The translations under genes were made by a program, and so were the position numbers. DNA of 64,000 nt from Parvularcula sp964556115 (lineage in GTDB: Bacteria; Pseudomonadota; Alphaproteobacteria; Caulobacterales; Parvularculaceae): NCBI GenBank assembly GCA_964556115.1, contig CAZKVC010000003.1, positions 163,958-227,957 on the forward strand. Direction: 5' to 3'. A model generated the notes under the pieces. It ran no database searches and was not told the origin of the DNA. It saw only the letters and a program-made list of their open reading frames with translations. Of this stretch, positions 24,018 to 33,314 are shown piece by piece. The number at the start of each line of letters is the position of its first letter. Positions within the stretch are counted from its first letter, which is position 1.

Positions 24018-26822
24018 ATGCCGACAACCGCGCCGCTTACCGCCGATAGCCGTCTCTACCTCGTCGATGGCTCTGCCTATATCTTCAGGGCGTTCCATGC
24101 CCTGCCGCCCCTCACCCGCAAGTCCGACGGCATGCCGATCGGCGCGGTGTCGGGCTTTTGCAACATGCTGTGGAAGCTGCTCTCGGACGCCTCGAACGAC
24201 GCAGTCGAGCATATCGGCACGCCGACCCATTTCGCGGTGATCTTCGATCATTCGAGCTATTCCTTCAGGAACGATCTTTACCCGGACTACAAGGCCAATC
24301 GCAGCGAGCCGCCCGAGGACCTGCGCCCGCAATTCCCCGTCATCCGTGATGCGACCCGCGCCTTCGGTCTTCCCTGCATCGAGGAAGAAGGCTTCGAGGC
24401 GGACGACCTGATCGCGACCTATGCGCAGCAGGCCGAGGAGAAGGGCGCAGAAGTTGTCATCGTCTCCTCGGACAAGGACCTCACCCAGCTGATCACCGAC
24501 AAGGTGGTCATGTTCGACCCGATGAAGAACAAGATCATCGACAAGGACGGCGTCGTGGAGAAATTCGGCGTCGGGCCGGAGAAGATGATCGACCTTCAGG
24601 CCCTGATGGGCGACAGCACGGACAATGTGCCCGGAGTGCCCGGTATCGGTCCGAAAACGGCGGCCCAGCTTCTTGAGGAGTACGGATCGCTCGAAGACCT
24701 CCTGAAGAATGCCGAGGGCATCAAGCAGAAGAAGCGGCGCGAAATGCTGATCGGGCATGCGGACGATGCGCGCATCTCCAAAGAGCTCGTGACCCTGAGG
24801 ACCGACGTTCCGGGCCTTGATGGACCCGAAGGCTTCGCGCTTGGCTCCTTCGATCACGCGCAGCTGATCGCGTTTCTCGAAGAGATGGAGTTCACCACCC
24901 TCACCCGCCGCATCCGCGAGGACGCGGGCATTGGCGCGCCGAAGGCTGAGGCTTCCACCTCCCCGGGAGATGCACCGATCGATCCGTCCACCTACAAGGC
25001 GATCTTCACCGAGGAGGAGCTGACCGCTTTCATCGCCCGCGCCTATGAGTTCGGCACCTTGGCCGTCGATACGGAGACCGACAGTCTCAACGCCATGCGC
25101 GCACGGCTCGTCGGGATCTGCCTTGCAGCCGCGCCCGGTGACGCGGTTTATATTCCCCTCGCTCATGGTACGGACGGCCTTGATCTTGACGATCAGGAAA
25201 CCCGCACCCAGCTCGACACGAACCGCGTTCTCGATCTTCTGAAGGAGATTTTCGAAGACCCCTCCATCGTCAAGATCGGCCAGAACCTTAAATACGATAT
25301 GGTGGTCCTTGAGCGTTACGGCGCGGGGCTGACGCCTACGGACGATACCATGCTGATGTCCTATGTCCTCGAATGCGGAGAGGGCGGGCACGGCATGGAC
25401 GAGCTGGCCAGGCGGCATCTTGGCCATGAATGCATTCCGTTCACCGAGCTTGCCGGCAAGGGCAAGAAGCAGAAGACGTTCGATCAGATCGCCATCGACG
25501 AGGCGACGAAATACGCTGCCGAAGACGCCGACGTGACCCAGCGCCTTGGCCTCATCCTTCGTGACAAGCTCATCGAAGACAGTATGCTGACGGTCTATGA
25601 GCGGATCGAACGCCCCCTTCCCCCCGTGATCGCCGCGATGGAGCGCGAGGGCATCAAGGTGGACCGCCAGGAGCTTTCGCGGCTTTCCTCCGAATTCGCC
25701 CAGAAAATGGCGATGTTCGAGGACCAGGCGCACGAAGCTGCGGGCGAGGCTTTCAATCTCGGCTCACCCAAGCAGATCGGCGAGGTCCTCTTCGGCAAGC
25801 TCGGCCTGCCCGGCGGCAAGAAGACCAAGACCGGCGCATGGGCGACTGGCGCGGACCTTCTCGAAGACCTCGCAGCGCAAGGCCACGAGGTGCCGCGCGC
25901 GGTTCTTGGCTGGCGCCAGATGTCGAAACTCAAATCGACCTATGCCGATGCTCTCATCGAAGCGATCCATCCCGAGACCGGCCGCGTTCATACGAGCTTC
26001 TCTCTTGCCTCGACCAATACGGGTCGCTTGTCTTCGAACGATCCGAACCTTCAGAATATCCCGATCAGGACCGAAGAGGGGCGCAAGATCCGCCGCGCTT
26101 TCATCGCGGAGGATGGCCACCGGCTCGTTTCGGCCGACTACTCGCAGATCGAACTGAGGCTGCTTGCCCATATCGGCGATGTTCCCGAACTCAAACGCGC
26201 CTTCCGCGAGGGGATCGACGTCCACGCGCTCACCGCTTCGGAAGTCTTCGGTGTGGCGCTGGACGAGGTCGATACCGATCTTCGGCGTTCGGCAAAGACC
26301 ATCAATTTCGGCATCATCTACGGCATCTCCGCCTTCGGGCTTTCCTCGCGGCTGGGGATCGAGCGCGGGCGGGCCGCCGATTACATCGAAAGCTACTTCG
26401 CGAAGTTCCCGGGCATCCGCCGCTATATGGACGACACCGTGGCGGAAGCGCGGGCCAACGGCTTCACCGAGACGATCTTCGGCCGCAAGGCCTATATTTC
26501 AGGGATCAACGCCAAGCAGCCCAATATGCGTGCCTTCGCGGAACGTCAGGCGATCAACGCGCCGATCCAGGGAACGGCCGCCGATATCGTCAAGCGCGCC
26601 ATGGTGCGCGTTCCTCCCGCTCTTCAGGAAGCCGGACTTCGCGCGAAGCTCCTCCTCCAGGTCCATGACGAGCTCATCCTCGAATGTCCCGAGGACGAGG
26701 CGGAGGCGACATGCGCTCTCGTGCGGCAAGTGATGGAGACCGCGGCGCTGCCGGTCGCCGACATTTCCGTGCCCCTCGACGTTGACGCCCGGGCTGCCGC
26801 GAACTGGCAGGAAGCGCATTGA
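24018..26822 (+). CDS. polA: DNA polymerase I
   Basis: 934 aa with all three domains. The 5'-nuclease domain covers residues 10-290 (LVDGSAYIFRAFHAL, DNVPGVPGIGPKTAAQLL). The 3'-5' exonuclease covers about 320-520 (LAVDTETDSL, IGQNLKYDMVVLERYG, EDADVTQRL), with DTE and YAAEDAD keeping the metal ligands. The polymerase domain has motif A DYSQIELRLLAHIG near 708, motif B RRSAKTINFGIIYG and motif C QVHDELI near 882. It removes RNA primers and fills repair gaps. Single-gene transcript, 55 bp after phaZ. Confidence 0.97.
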   Translation: MPTTAPLTADSRLYLVDGSAYIFRAFHALPPLTRKSDGMPIGAVSGFCNMLWKLLSDASNDAVEHIGTPTHFAVIFDHSSYSFRNDLYPDYKANRSEPPEDLRPQFPVIRDATRAFGLPCIEEEGFEADDLIATYAQQAEEKGAEVVIVSSDKDLTQLITDKVVMFDPMKNKIIDKDGVVEKFGVGPEKMIDLQALMGDSTDNVPGVPGIGPKTAAQLLEEYGSLEDLLKNAEGIKQKKRREMLIGHADDARISKELVTLRTDVPGLDGPEGFALGSFDHAQLIAFLEEMEFTTLTRRIREDAGIGAPKAEASTSPGDAPIDPSTYKAIFTEEELTAFIARAYEFGTLAVDTETDSLNAMRARLVGICLAAAPGDAVYIPLAHGTDGLDLDDQETRTQLDTNRVLDLLKEIFEDPSIVKIGQNLKYDMVVLERYGAGLTPTDDTMLMSYVLECGEGGHGMDELARRHLGHECIPFTELAGKGKKQKTFDQIAIDEATKYAAEDADVTQRLGLILRDKLIEDSMLTVYERIERPLPPVIAAMEREGIKVDRQELSRLSSEFAQKMAMFEDQAHEAAGEAFNLGSPKQIGEVLFGKLGLPGGKKTKTGAWATGADLLEDLAAQGHEVPRAVLGWRQMSKLKSTYADALIEAIHPETGRVHTSFSLASTNTGRLSSNDPNLQNIPIRTEEGRKIRRAFIAEDGHRLVSADYSQIELRLLAHIGDVPELKRAFREGIDVHALTASEVFGVALDEVDTDLRRSAKTINFGIIYGISAFGLSSRLGIERGRAADYIESYFAKFPGIRRYMDDTVAEARANGFTETIFGRKAYISGINAKQPNMRAFAERQAINAPIQGTAADIVKRAMVRVPPALQEAGLRAKLLLQVHDELILECPEDEAEATCALVRQVMETAALPVADISVPLDVDARAAANWQEAH

Positions 26823-26899
26823 GGCCGCCTGGCTGCCCTTCGGCGACGAGCGGCCTTCACCCCGGCCATCAGACAGGCTAGCCCCAGAAAAACCCTTGG

Positions 26900-26914
26900 C
26901 GAAGGAGGCCTTCG
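26900..26914 (+). promoter_or_regulatory. hairpin enclosing the ribosome site of the DUF4282 gene
   Basis: CGAAGG (26900-26905), AGG, CCTTCG (26909-26914) form a perfect 6-bp stem that ends right at the ATG. The Shine-Dalgarno AAGGAGG is the 5' arm plus loop, so folding would hide it. Translation could respond to temperature, a protein, or upstream transcription; this is inferred from the sequence. Confidence 0.45.
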
Positions 26915-27460
26915 ATGTCGGAACTGGTGGGACGTTTCTTGAGTTTCGAGGAACATATGGGGCGCAGCCTCGTGAAGTTCGTCTATTACGTGCTTCTGTT
27001 CCTGCTCGTCGTCTCGACCCTCTTCGAGATGGTGGCGGCGCTGATCGCCATGTTCGACGATCGCTTCTGGCCCAATCTGGGACAGTTCCTGGTGCTCATC
27101 CCCTTACGCTTTTTCGTTTCGCTTCTCTTGTTGCGGGTCGGCGCGGAGCTGGTGATCGCCGTCCTTTCGATCGACGACAATCTGCAGAACGGCCACAATG
27201 TCGGCGATACGATGAGTTCAGGCCTCAACCCCGCGCCCGTTCCCCCGGCCCCGAGCCGCATGAACGTCGAGCCGGCCGAGCCCGAGCCCGAAGTCGGCGA
27301 GATCCCGGTCGCCAAGAAAGCGCCGGCGAAAAAGGCGACGAAGAAGCGCAGCACGAAGAAGGCTACCAAGAAGGCGGCGAAGAAATCTGCCGAGGTGAAG
27401 GTCTTCACCCCGGAAGCCGGCAGCGGCAACAAGGATACGGGACCGAAACAATCGTCGTAG
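26915..27460 (+). CDS. DUF4282 membrane protein with lysine/alanine histone-like tail
   Basis: 181 aa. Residues 1-95 match DUF4282: an N-terminal FLSFEEHMGRSLVKFVYYVL, two membrane segments (about 20-45 and 55-85), then RVGAELVIAVLSIDDNLQ. After a proline-rich linker (NPAPVPPAPSRM), residues 130-160 form a lysine/alanine repeat (KKAPAKKATKKRSTKKATKK and onward), like the C-terminus of histone H1 and of some bacterial nucleoid proteins. This would place a DNA- or RNA-binding tail on the cytoplasmic side of the membrane. A tail of this kind on a DUF4282 protein is unusual to my knowledge. Single gene downstream of polA. Confidence 0.7.
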   Translation: MSELVGRFLSFEEHMGRSLVKFVYYVLLFLLVVSTLFEMVAALIAMFDDRFWPNLGQFLVLIPLRFFVSLLLLRVGAELVIAVLSIDDNLQNGHNVGDTMSSGLNPAPVPPAPSRMNVEPAEPEPEVGEIPVAKKAPAKKATKKRSTKKATKKAAKKSAEVKVFTPEAGSGNKDTGPKQSS

Positions 27461-27571
27461 TGGAAGGTCTCTTGCCAGGGTTCAGGCGCGGCGCTTACCG
27501 AGGGTGTCGCCGGGCTGCGAAGAAGACTAAATGGTAGCTGCTTACCGCGTAGAAGAAACGAGACCTTCGCC

Positions 27572-27817
27572 ATGACCAAGGAAGCCGAAGCGCCTGAAGC
27601 GCCCCCCACCACTGAGGACGGCATCCCGCTTTTCGCCAATGGTCGAAAGCTTACGGAAAAAGAGATCGCGATCCTTCGCGAGGCGCGTGAGCGCAGGGCC
27701 GCCATCGACGCCCGCGCGGCCGAAATGCCCAGGGAAGTTGACGGAGGCGACCGCCCTGCGGAACCCACCCGTTACGGCGACTGGGAAAAGAGCGGCAGGG
27801 CCTACGATTTCAGCTAG
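27572..27817 (+). CDS. DUF1674 / SdhAF4-like succinate dehydrogenase assembly factor
   Basis: 81 aa. The C-terminus PTRYGDWEKSGRAYDFS is the signature of DUF1674, the bacterial relatives of mitochondrial SdhAF4 (Sdh8). SdhAF4 binds the flavinylated SdhA subunit and helps assembly of complex II. The N-terminal half is acidic and disordered-looking (EAEAPEAPPTTEDG), followed by a charged helix (KLTEKEIAILREARERR). No sdh gene is nearby. The short length is normal for the family. Confidence 0.82.
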   Translation: MTKEAEAPEAPPTTEDGIPLFANGRKLTEKEIAILREARERRAAIDARAAEMPREVDGGDRPAEPTRYGDWEKSGRAYDFS

Positions 27818-27921
27818 ACGCGGAAACCAGAACGATAACAGCGCCGGGGTCAGGCGGCATGAAAGCTGCAGCGCGGGCGGAACGAACGAACAAGCCTTGA
27901 AATCAGGCAAGGGGACGAACC

Positions 27922-30291
27922 ATGAAATCCTTCAAACTTCTCGGCGTGTCGGTTCTGGCACTGACCCTCGTGGCCTGCGAAAGCAGCGAGGAAAAGGCCG
28001 TCAAATTCGCGGAGAACGCGCAGGAATACCTCGAAGAGGGCGAGGTTGGCCGCGCTCGCCTTCAGTTCGAGAACGCCCTGCAGAACGATCCTAACAATAT
28101 CGTTGCCCTGAGAGGTGCCGCACGGATCGCCGAACAGGAGGAGCGCTTTGCCGATCAGCTGCGCTACCTGCAGCGGCTTCTGAACAACGTCCCCGGTGAC
28201 GTCGAAGCCCTTTCCAAGCTCGCGCGTCTCAACCTTCTCGCCGGTGAGCCGGATGAGGCGATGCGCCGGGCCGACCAGGCCCTCGAGAAAGAGCCGAGCA
28301 ATGTCGAGGCGCTGACCGTCAAGGGCGCAGCCCAGGTCCTTCAGAACAATCTCGAAGGGGCCAGCGAGACGCTCGAGCAGGCCCTGGCCCAGGCGCCGGA
28401 CAACGCCGAGATCCGCAACCTCCTGGCGGCGCGCTATGTCCGCGACGAGGAGTTCAGCCGGGCGCAGGAAATTCTCGACGAAGGCCTCGCGACCGATCCG
28501 GGCAACGAGCCGCTTCTGGTTGTCAAGCTCCTCCTCGCCCAGCGCCAGCAGGACCTCGGCATGATGGAAGAGACCTTCGCTGCCCTCGTCGAAGCCAATC
28601 CCGAGAACGGCTTCTATCGTGAGCGTTTCGCGGATTTCCTTCTCGCCCAGCAGCGTTTCGAGGATGCCGAGGCGCAATACCGCGCTGCCCTGCCGCTTCT
28701 GGAGGAGCGCACCCGCGCCGTCGGACGCGTGGTCGGTATCGTCCGTGAGCAGGAAGGCGAAGAGGCTGCCGAGGCTGAGCTTCGCGAGATCGTCGCCTCC
28801 TACGAGGACGATGGCCAGCTGCGCTTCGCCGTTCCTTCCTTCCTTTGCCAGATCGGCGAGATCGAGCGCTGCGAAGCCGAACTCGAACGTCTCGCATCCG
28901 CCGAGGAGAGCTCCGAAGAGGTCCGCGCCACCGCCAATGTGCAGCTCGCCGAGCGCGCCTTTGCCCGCCGCGAGATCGGCGAGGCCCGGGAACTCGTCGA
29001 AGCTGTCTTGGAAGAAGACGATACCGACCCTGACGCCCTTACAGTTCTGGGCAAGATCCAGCTTGCCGAAGAAGACGTCGAGACCGCGATCGAGACCCTG
29101 CGCTCCGCCCTCGCAGCCGAGCCGGACAAGGAACAGGCGCTGATCCTTCTCGGTCTCGCCTATGAAGCCAACGACCGCGGTAATTTCGCGGAGGCGCAGC
29201 TTGCCCAGGCGATCGACCGGATCGGTCTCTCCGAACCCCTGTTCAACGCCTATCGGGGCGTCCTTCTGCGCAATGGCCGCACAGAGCAGGCGGCCGAGCT
29301 GACCCTGCGCTACTCGCAGGGCCCTGACGCCACCCCGCAGACAAGGCGCGAAGGCGCAGCCGTTCTTCTCAGCCAGAACCGCCCCGAAGAAGCCGAGGTC
29401 ATGACCCGCTCGCTTCTCCGCTCCAACGCCGAAGACGATGCCGCCCGGCGGATACTGGCGACCTCGCTTCTGCAGCAGGATCGCTACGAGGAAGCGCTCG
29501 GCGTCATCGACGAACGCGAGATGGAGGTCGATGCCTCACTCATGCGCATCCGCAGCGAGGCACTCACCAGGCTCGACCGCAATGACGAACTTCGCAGCTA
29601 TCTCGAAGAGATCGCCGGCGAAGGGGAGCAGGCCGATGCCTACGCGCTTCTCACCCAGCTCGAGGTCAATCAGGAAGACCTCGCGGCTGCAGAAGAAGCC
29701 GCCCGCCGCGGGGTCGAGGCCTTCCCGAGCGAGGAAGCGCTCTACCTCAACCTTTACAACGTCCAGCAATCCCGCGAGAGGAACGAGGAGGCCATGGCCA
29801 CCCTCGACCGCGGGATCGAGAACGCGAACAACAGCGCGGGCCTTCGCCTTTTGAAGTCGAACGCTCTTCTCCAGTCGGGCGACCGGCAGGAAGCGCTGGT
29901 CCTCCTGCGCTCGCTGCGTGAGGACAACGCCCTGAACGATGTTGCGGCGAACAACCTCGCCGCCCTGCTTCTCGACAGCGAGGACGATCCGGCGGAAGCC
30001 CTCGAAATCGCCAAGAGGTTCGAGGACAGCGAGCAGCCCTTCTTCATCGATACGCTGGCCTGGGCCTATTACCGCACCGGGGATCTTGAGAACGCAGAGC
30101 GTTTCAGCGCGAGGGCGGAGGCGAATGCCCGGCCCAATGCGGAAGTTCTCTACCACCGGGGGGTGATTGCCGCCGCAAATGGTGACACGGAGACGGCACG
30201 CGATGCCCTGACCCGTGCGCTCGAAGCGCCCGGGAAGACCGATACGGTGAATGACGAAGCCATCAACGAGGCACTCGCCGAACTCGACTGA
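27922..30291 (+). CDS. PrsT-like TPR-repeat lipoprotein
   Basis: 789 aa. Lipoprotein signal with lipobox LTLVAC (C19). The rest is almost wholly tetratricopeptide-like helical repeats, roughly 34-residue periods with A/L at TPR positions (ENALQNDPNNIVALRGAARI, NVEALTVKGAAQVLQNNLEG, LDTLAWAYYRTGDL). The composition is very acidic (glutamate and aspartate rich). It resembles PrsT, the TPR lipoprotein of XrtA/PEP-CTERM exopolysaccharide clusters, and the gene after it resembles the ATPase of those clusters. No exosortase or polysaccharide gene is in the window. A solvent-exposed protein scaffold at the outer or inner membrane is the safe statement. Confidence 0.75.
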   Translation: MKSFKLLGVSVLALTLVACESSEEKAVKFAENAQEYLEEGEVGRARLQFENALQNDPNNIVALRGAARIAEQEERFADQLRYLQRLLNNVPGDVEALSKLARLNLLAGEPDEAMRRADQALEKEPSNVEALTVKGAAQVLQNNLEGASETLEQALAQAPDNAEIRNLLAARYVRDEEFSRAQEILDEGLATDPGNEPLLVVKLLLAQRQQDLGMMEETFAALVEANPENGFYRERFADFLLAQQRFEDAEAQYRAALPLLEERTRAVGRVVGIVREQEGEEAAEAELREIVASYEDDGQLRFAVPSFLCQIGEIERCEAELERLASAEESSEEVRATANVQLAERAFARREIGEARELVEAVLEEDDTDPDALTVLGKIQLAEEDVETAIETLRSALAAEPDKEQALILLGLAYEANDRGNFAEAQLAQAIDRIGLSEPLFNAYRGVLLRNGRTEQAAELTLRYSQGPDATPQTRREGAAVLLSQNRPEEAEVMTRSLLRSNAEDDAARRILATSLLQQDRYEEALGVIDEREMEVDASLMRIRSEALTRLDRNDELRSYLEEIAGEGEQADAYALLTQLEVNQEDLAAAEEAARRGVEAFPSEEALYLNLYNVQQSRERNEEAMATLDRGIENANNSAGLRLLKSNALLQSGDRQEALVLLRSLREDNALNDVAANNLAALLLDSEDDPAEALEIAKRFEDSEQPFFIDTLAWAYYRTGDLENAERFSARAEANARPNAEVLYHRGVIAAANGDTETARDALTRALEAPGKTDTVNDEAINEALAELD

Positions 30292-30347
30292 TCGCTCTGG
30301 CAGCGCCGGCGGCCATGCGCCGTCGGCGGCTATGGAAGACCAAAACT

Positions 30348-31184
30348 ATGTATGAGAAGCATTTCCGGCTGAAGCGTAAGCCATTCGCGAGCCATCCCGA
30401 ACCGGACATGCTGTTCTGGTCGGATGGGCACAAGATGGCCCGCACCATGCTGGCCTACGGCCTGACATCGGGCAACGGGACGGTGGTGATCACCGGCGAG
30501 ATCGGTTCGGGCAAGACCACCCTGCTGCACGATCTCGCGCGGCGGCATAAGGACGGTAACCGCTTCGGCGCCCTGACCGGCGACATCGGCTATGAAGACG
30601 ATGTCGCAAAATGGATTCTCTATGGTTTCGGTATCGAGACGAAGTCGACATCGGCGAGCCAATCCCTCGGCCAGCTTGACAAGTTCCTGACCCAGAACCG
30701 TCACGCCGGCCGCAAAGCCGTCCTCTTCATCGACGAAGCCCAGCTTCTCGAACCGAGGCTTCTCGAGCGCGTCCGGGTCCTGGCCGAACGCCAGTCCGGC
30801 GGGCGTCCGGTCCTGCAGCTCGTCCTTTTCGGCCAGCCCGAACTGGGCGCCCTCCTGAACATGCCCCAACTGGCCCAGTTCAGGCAGCGGGTCGTCGCTC
30901 ACTACCACCTTCGCGCCTTCAACCGCGGAGAGACCGGGGACTATATCGGCGCAAGGCTCGTGGCCGCGGGCGGGCAGCCGGAAATGTTCGACCTGGATGC
31001 GGTGGACCGCATCCATGACGGCTCGAACGGCATTCCCCGTCAGATCAATATCCTGGCGGATACGGCCTTCGTCTACGCTTTCGCAGCGGGAGACGACCGG
31101 GTGACCGAGGACACCGTCCGGCGCGTCCTGAAGGACCGGCAGGAGCACGGCATTCTCAAGATCGACCCGCCGAGCGGTCTTTGA
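30348..31184 (+). CDS. ExeA/XrtA-associated AAA ATPase
   Basis: 278 aa from the ATG at 30348 (MYEKHFRLKRKPF, the usual opening of this family). Walker A GEIGSGKTT near residue 48, Walker B VLFIDEAQLL, and a sensor region VLFGQPELGALL. The AAA_22/ExeA fold with FNRGETGDYIGARLVAAGGQ is typical of GspA/ExeA-like ATPases and of the ATPase next to PrsT in exopolysaccharide loci. Where its partner GspB-like part would be, nothing is seen. Gap of 56 bp from the TPR gene, so co-transcription is likely. It ends 4 bp from the convergent dnaQ stop. Confidence 0.82.
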   Translation: MYEKHFRLKRKPFASHPEPDMLFWSDGHKMARTMLAYGLTSGNGTVVITGEIGSGKTTLLHDLARRHKDGNRFGALTGDIGYEDDVAKWILYGFGIETKSTSASQSLGQLDKFLTQNRHAGRKAVLFIDEAQLLEPRLLERVRVLAERQSGGRPVLQLVLFGQPELGALLNMPQLAQFRQRVVAHYHLRAFNRGETGDYIGARLVAAGGQPEMFDLDAVDRIHDGSNGIPRQINILADTAFVYAFAAGDDRVTEDTVRRVLKDRQEHGILKIDPPSGL

Positions 31185-31188
31185 AGCC

Positions 31189-31887
31189 CTAGCTGCGACT
31201 CCAGACCGGGTCGGAAAGCTCGGCCACGAAGGCCTGATGCGCGGCTTTTTCGTCTTCGGTGAGACGCGGTTTGAGGGGGCGCGGCCGCTGATAGGTCACC
31301 ATGTCCCCGCCGCTCGCATTGCGCTCATTCCCGCTCCTGAGAGGCTCGAGCGATAGCCCGCCCTGGGCGCCTCCGGTCAGCTCGATATAGACCCGGGCGA
31401 GAAGCTCCGAGTCGAGAAGCGCGCCGTGGCCCTTTTCTTCGCGTTCGGCCTTGCTGATGCCGAAACGCTGGCACAGCGCATCGAGCGATGCCGGCGCGCC
31501 CGGAAACTTCCGCCGGGCCATCGGTACCGTGTCTATGACCTTGTTGCGCAGGCGCGGCAGCGCGGCATGTTCGAGCTCGAAATTGACGAAGCCGATATCG
31601 AAGGGCGCATTGTGAGCGATCAGCTCGGCATCTTCGATGAAGGCGAGAAAGGCTTCGCCCACCTCCGGGTCCTTGAAGAGTGGCTTGTCGCGCAGGAACT
31701 CGGTCGAGATCTGGTGCACCCGATAGGCTTCGAGAGGCACGTCGCGTTCGGGGTTCACGTAGCGGTGGAAACTGCGCCCGGTCAGGATTCCGTCGACCAT
31801 CTCGATCGCCCCGATCTCGATCAGGCGGTCGCCCTCCTGAGGTGAGAAACCAGTCGTTTCGGTATCGAAAATGATCTTGCGCTGCAT
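31189..31887 (-). CDS. dnaQ: DNA polymerase III epsilon subunit (3'-5' proofreading exonuclease)
   Basis: 232 aa. DEDDh exonuclease: IIFDTETTGFSPQEGDRLIE (Asp and Glu of motif I), ELIAHNAPFDIGFVNFEL (motif II), and KGHGALLDSELLARVYIEL (motif III with His and Asp). The C-terminal stretch (about 180-232) is the alpha-subunit binding tail. Part of the origin-flanking set dnaQ-coaE-aroE-maf-PPSR, all on the minus strand. It follows the coaE stop by 3 bp. Confidence 0.95.
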   Translation of the reverse strand: MQRKIIFDTETTGFSPQEGDRLIEIGAIEMVDGILTGRSFHRYVNPERDVPLEAYRVHQISTEFLRDKPLFKDPEVGEAFLAFIEDAELIAHNAPFDIGFVNFELEHAALPRLRNKVIDTVPMARRKFPGAPASLDALCQRFGISKAEREEKGHGALLDSELLARVYIELTGGAQGGLSLEPLRSGNERNASGGDMVTYQRPRPLKPRLTEDEKAAHQAFVAELSDPVWSRS

Positions 31888-31890
31888 GGT

Positions 31891-32520
31891 TCAATCAAGG
31901 CCCGTTCGGGTGGTTTTGGAAAGCCCGTGCTTTTCCCGAATCCCGGTCAGGATCGAACGGACCTCTTCGCGTGCCACGTCGATGCCGTCATCCGTCCTGA
32001 TGACGTGGTCGGCGATGTCGAGGCGCGAAGCCTCATCTGCCTGGCGGGCGAGGATCGCGTCCAGTTTCGCCTCGGTCATGCCGGATCGCTGAAGGACCCG
32101 CTCGCGCCGCACGGCTTCGTCCGCCGTGACCACGACGACCTCGTCGAAGAGCCCCGCCATCCCGCCTTCGGCAAGAAGGGGGATATCGAGAAGGACGAGC
32201 GGAGCGCCGTCCGCCTCGGCTTTCTGCAGGAAGGCTTCCTGATCCAGGCGCACGAGCGGGTGGATGATGGCCTCGAGCGCCCTGAGGTCGTCAGGTCGGC
32301 CCAGCACCATCTTCGAAAGTGCTTCGCGATCGACCGCGCCATCGGACCCCAGCGCGCCGGGGAACCGCTCCGCGACCGCTTTCGTCCCTTCACCGCCGGG
32401 CGCGTAGAGCCTGTGAACCGCGCTGTCGGCGTCCCAGACGGGCACCCCCTCTTCGGCGAAAAGCCGCGCCGTTGTGCTCTTTCCCATGCCGATGGAGCCG
32501 GTGAGCCCGATCCTGATCAT
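31891..32520 (-). CDS. coaE: dephospho-CoA kinase
   Basis: 209 aa. Final step of coenzyme A synthesis, phosphorylating the 3'-hydroxyl of dephospho-CoA. P-loop GLTGSIGMGKSTTAR at residues 5-19, followed by VPVWDADSAVH with the conserved D and A (WDAD). The lid has VLDIPLLAEGG. Start overlaps the aroE stop by 4 nt (ATGA), so the pair is coupled. Confidence 0.95.
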   Translation of the reverse strand: MIRIGLTGSIGMGKSTTARLFAEEGVPVWDADSAVHRLYAPGGEGTKAVAERFPGALGSDGAVDREALSKMVLGRPDDLRALEAIIHPLVRLDQEAFLQKAEADGAPLVLLDIPLLAEGGMAGLFDEVVVVTADEAVRRERVLQRSGMTEAKLDAILARQADEASRLDIADHVIRTDDGIDVAREEVRSILTGIREKHGLSKTTRTGLD

Positions 32521-33314
32521 GTGGCGGCTCCCTCAAGACGCGTCAGGAGGGCAGCAGGGTCTGCTGGCGAAGCCCCGGTCCAGCGTGAAAAGGCGGGTGC
32601 CGCCTGATGAAGGAGCATCGGCAGGCCGTTCTGGACCAAGGCGCCCTTTTTCCCGGCGCGGACAAGCAGGTCCGTCTTCAGGGGCTTGTAGACGATGTCG
32701 ATCACGGCCTGCGGAGCGCCTTCTTCGAATGGGAGGTCGAGCGTCGGCTGACCTGCCATGCCGAGGGAGGTGGTATTGACGAGGAGGTCAGCACGGCTGG
32801 CAATCGTCGCGCGCTCGGCCCAGTCGCTCACGGCAACGCCACCGAACCTTTCAGCCTTGGCACGGGTGCGGTTGAGGACAGTGATGGCGCATCCGGCGCG
32901 CTTCAACGCGTGGATGATACCTGCCGCCGCCCCGCCCGCGCCAAGGACCACCGCATGGTCATCCGGCGCCAGCGGGATCAGGGATCGCTGCGCTGCCTCG
33001 AAGCCCCGCCAGTCGGTGTTGTCACCGAGGATGCGGCCACCTTCAAAGGTCAGGCAGTTGACCGCGCCGATCGCTTCCGCTGCCTCGGTCAGCTCGTCAC
33101 AGACCAGGAGCGCCGCTTCCTTGTGAGGGATCGTGACATTGACGCCGCGCCAGCCCGCTTCGGCCAGCCTTCGGATCGTCCCTCCAAGCTCTTCCGCCGA
33201 AACGTCGAGCGCCTGATACCGTCCTTCGAGACCCTTTTCGGCAAGCCATGTCTCATGAATCAGGGGCGAAAGGCTCTGCCCCACCGGATGCCCGATGAGC
33301 CCGATCAGGATCAA
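32517..33314 (-). CDS. aroE: shikimate dehydrogenase
   Basis: 265 aa. NADP-dependent reduction of 3-dehydroshikimate in aromatic amino acid synthesis. Starts with TTG at 33314 (MILIGLIGHPVGQSLSP), chosen because it gives the conserved N-terminus and overlaps the maf stop (TTGA); there is no ATG in this region. Motifs: NVTIPHKEAALL (shikimate site and Lys), GDNTDWRGF, VLGAGGAAAGIIHALKRAGC (NADP site), NRT and VNTTSLGMAGQP. Member of the minus-strand origin operon. Confidence 0.93.
   Translation of the reverse strand: MILIGLIGHPVGQSLSPLIHETWLAEKGLEGRYQALDVSAEELGGTIRRLAEAGWRGVNVTIPHKEAALLVCDELTEAAEAIGAVNCLTFEGGRILGDNTDWRGFEAAQRSLIPLAPDDHAVVLGAGGAAAGIIHALKRAGCAITVLNRTRAKAERFGGVAVSDWAERATIASRADLLVNTTSLGMAGQPTLDLPFEEGAPQAVIDIVYKPLKTDLLVRAGKKGALVQNGLPMLLHQAAPAFSRWTGASPADPAALLTRLEGAAT

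Noticed and set aside
27463..27568. 9-bp inverted repeat GAAGGTCTC/GAGACCTTC around the gap before the DUF1674 gene
   Set aside because: The arms are about 90 bp apart with no further symmetry; could be chance.
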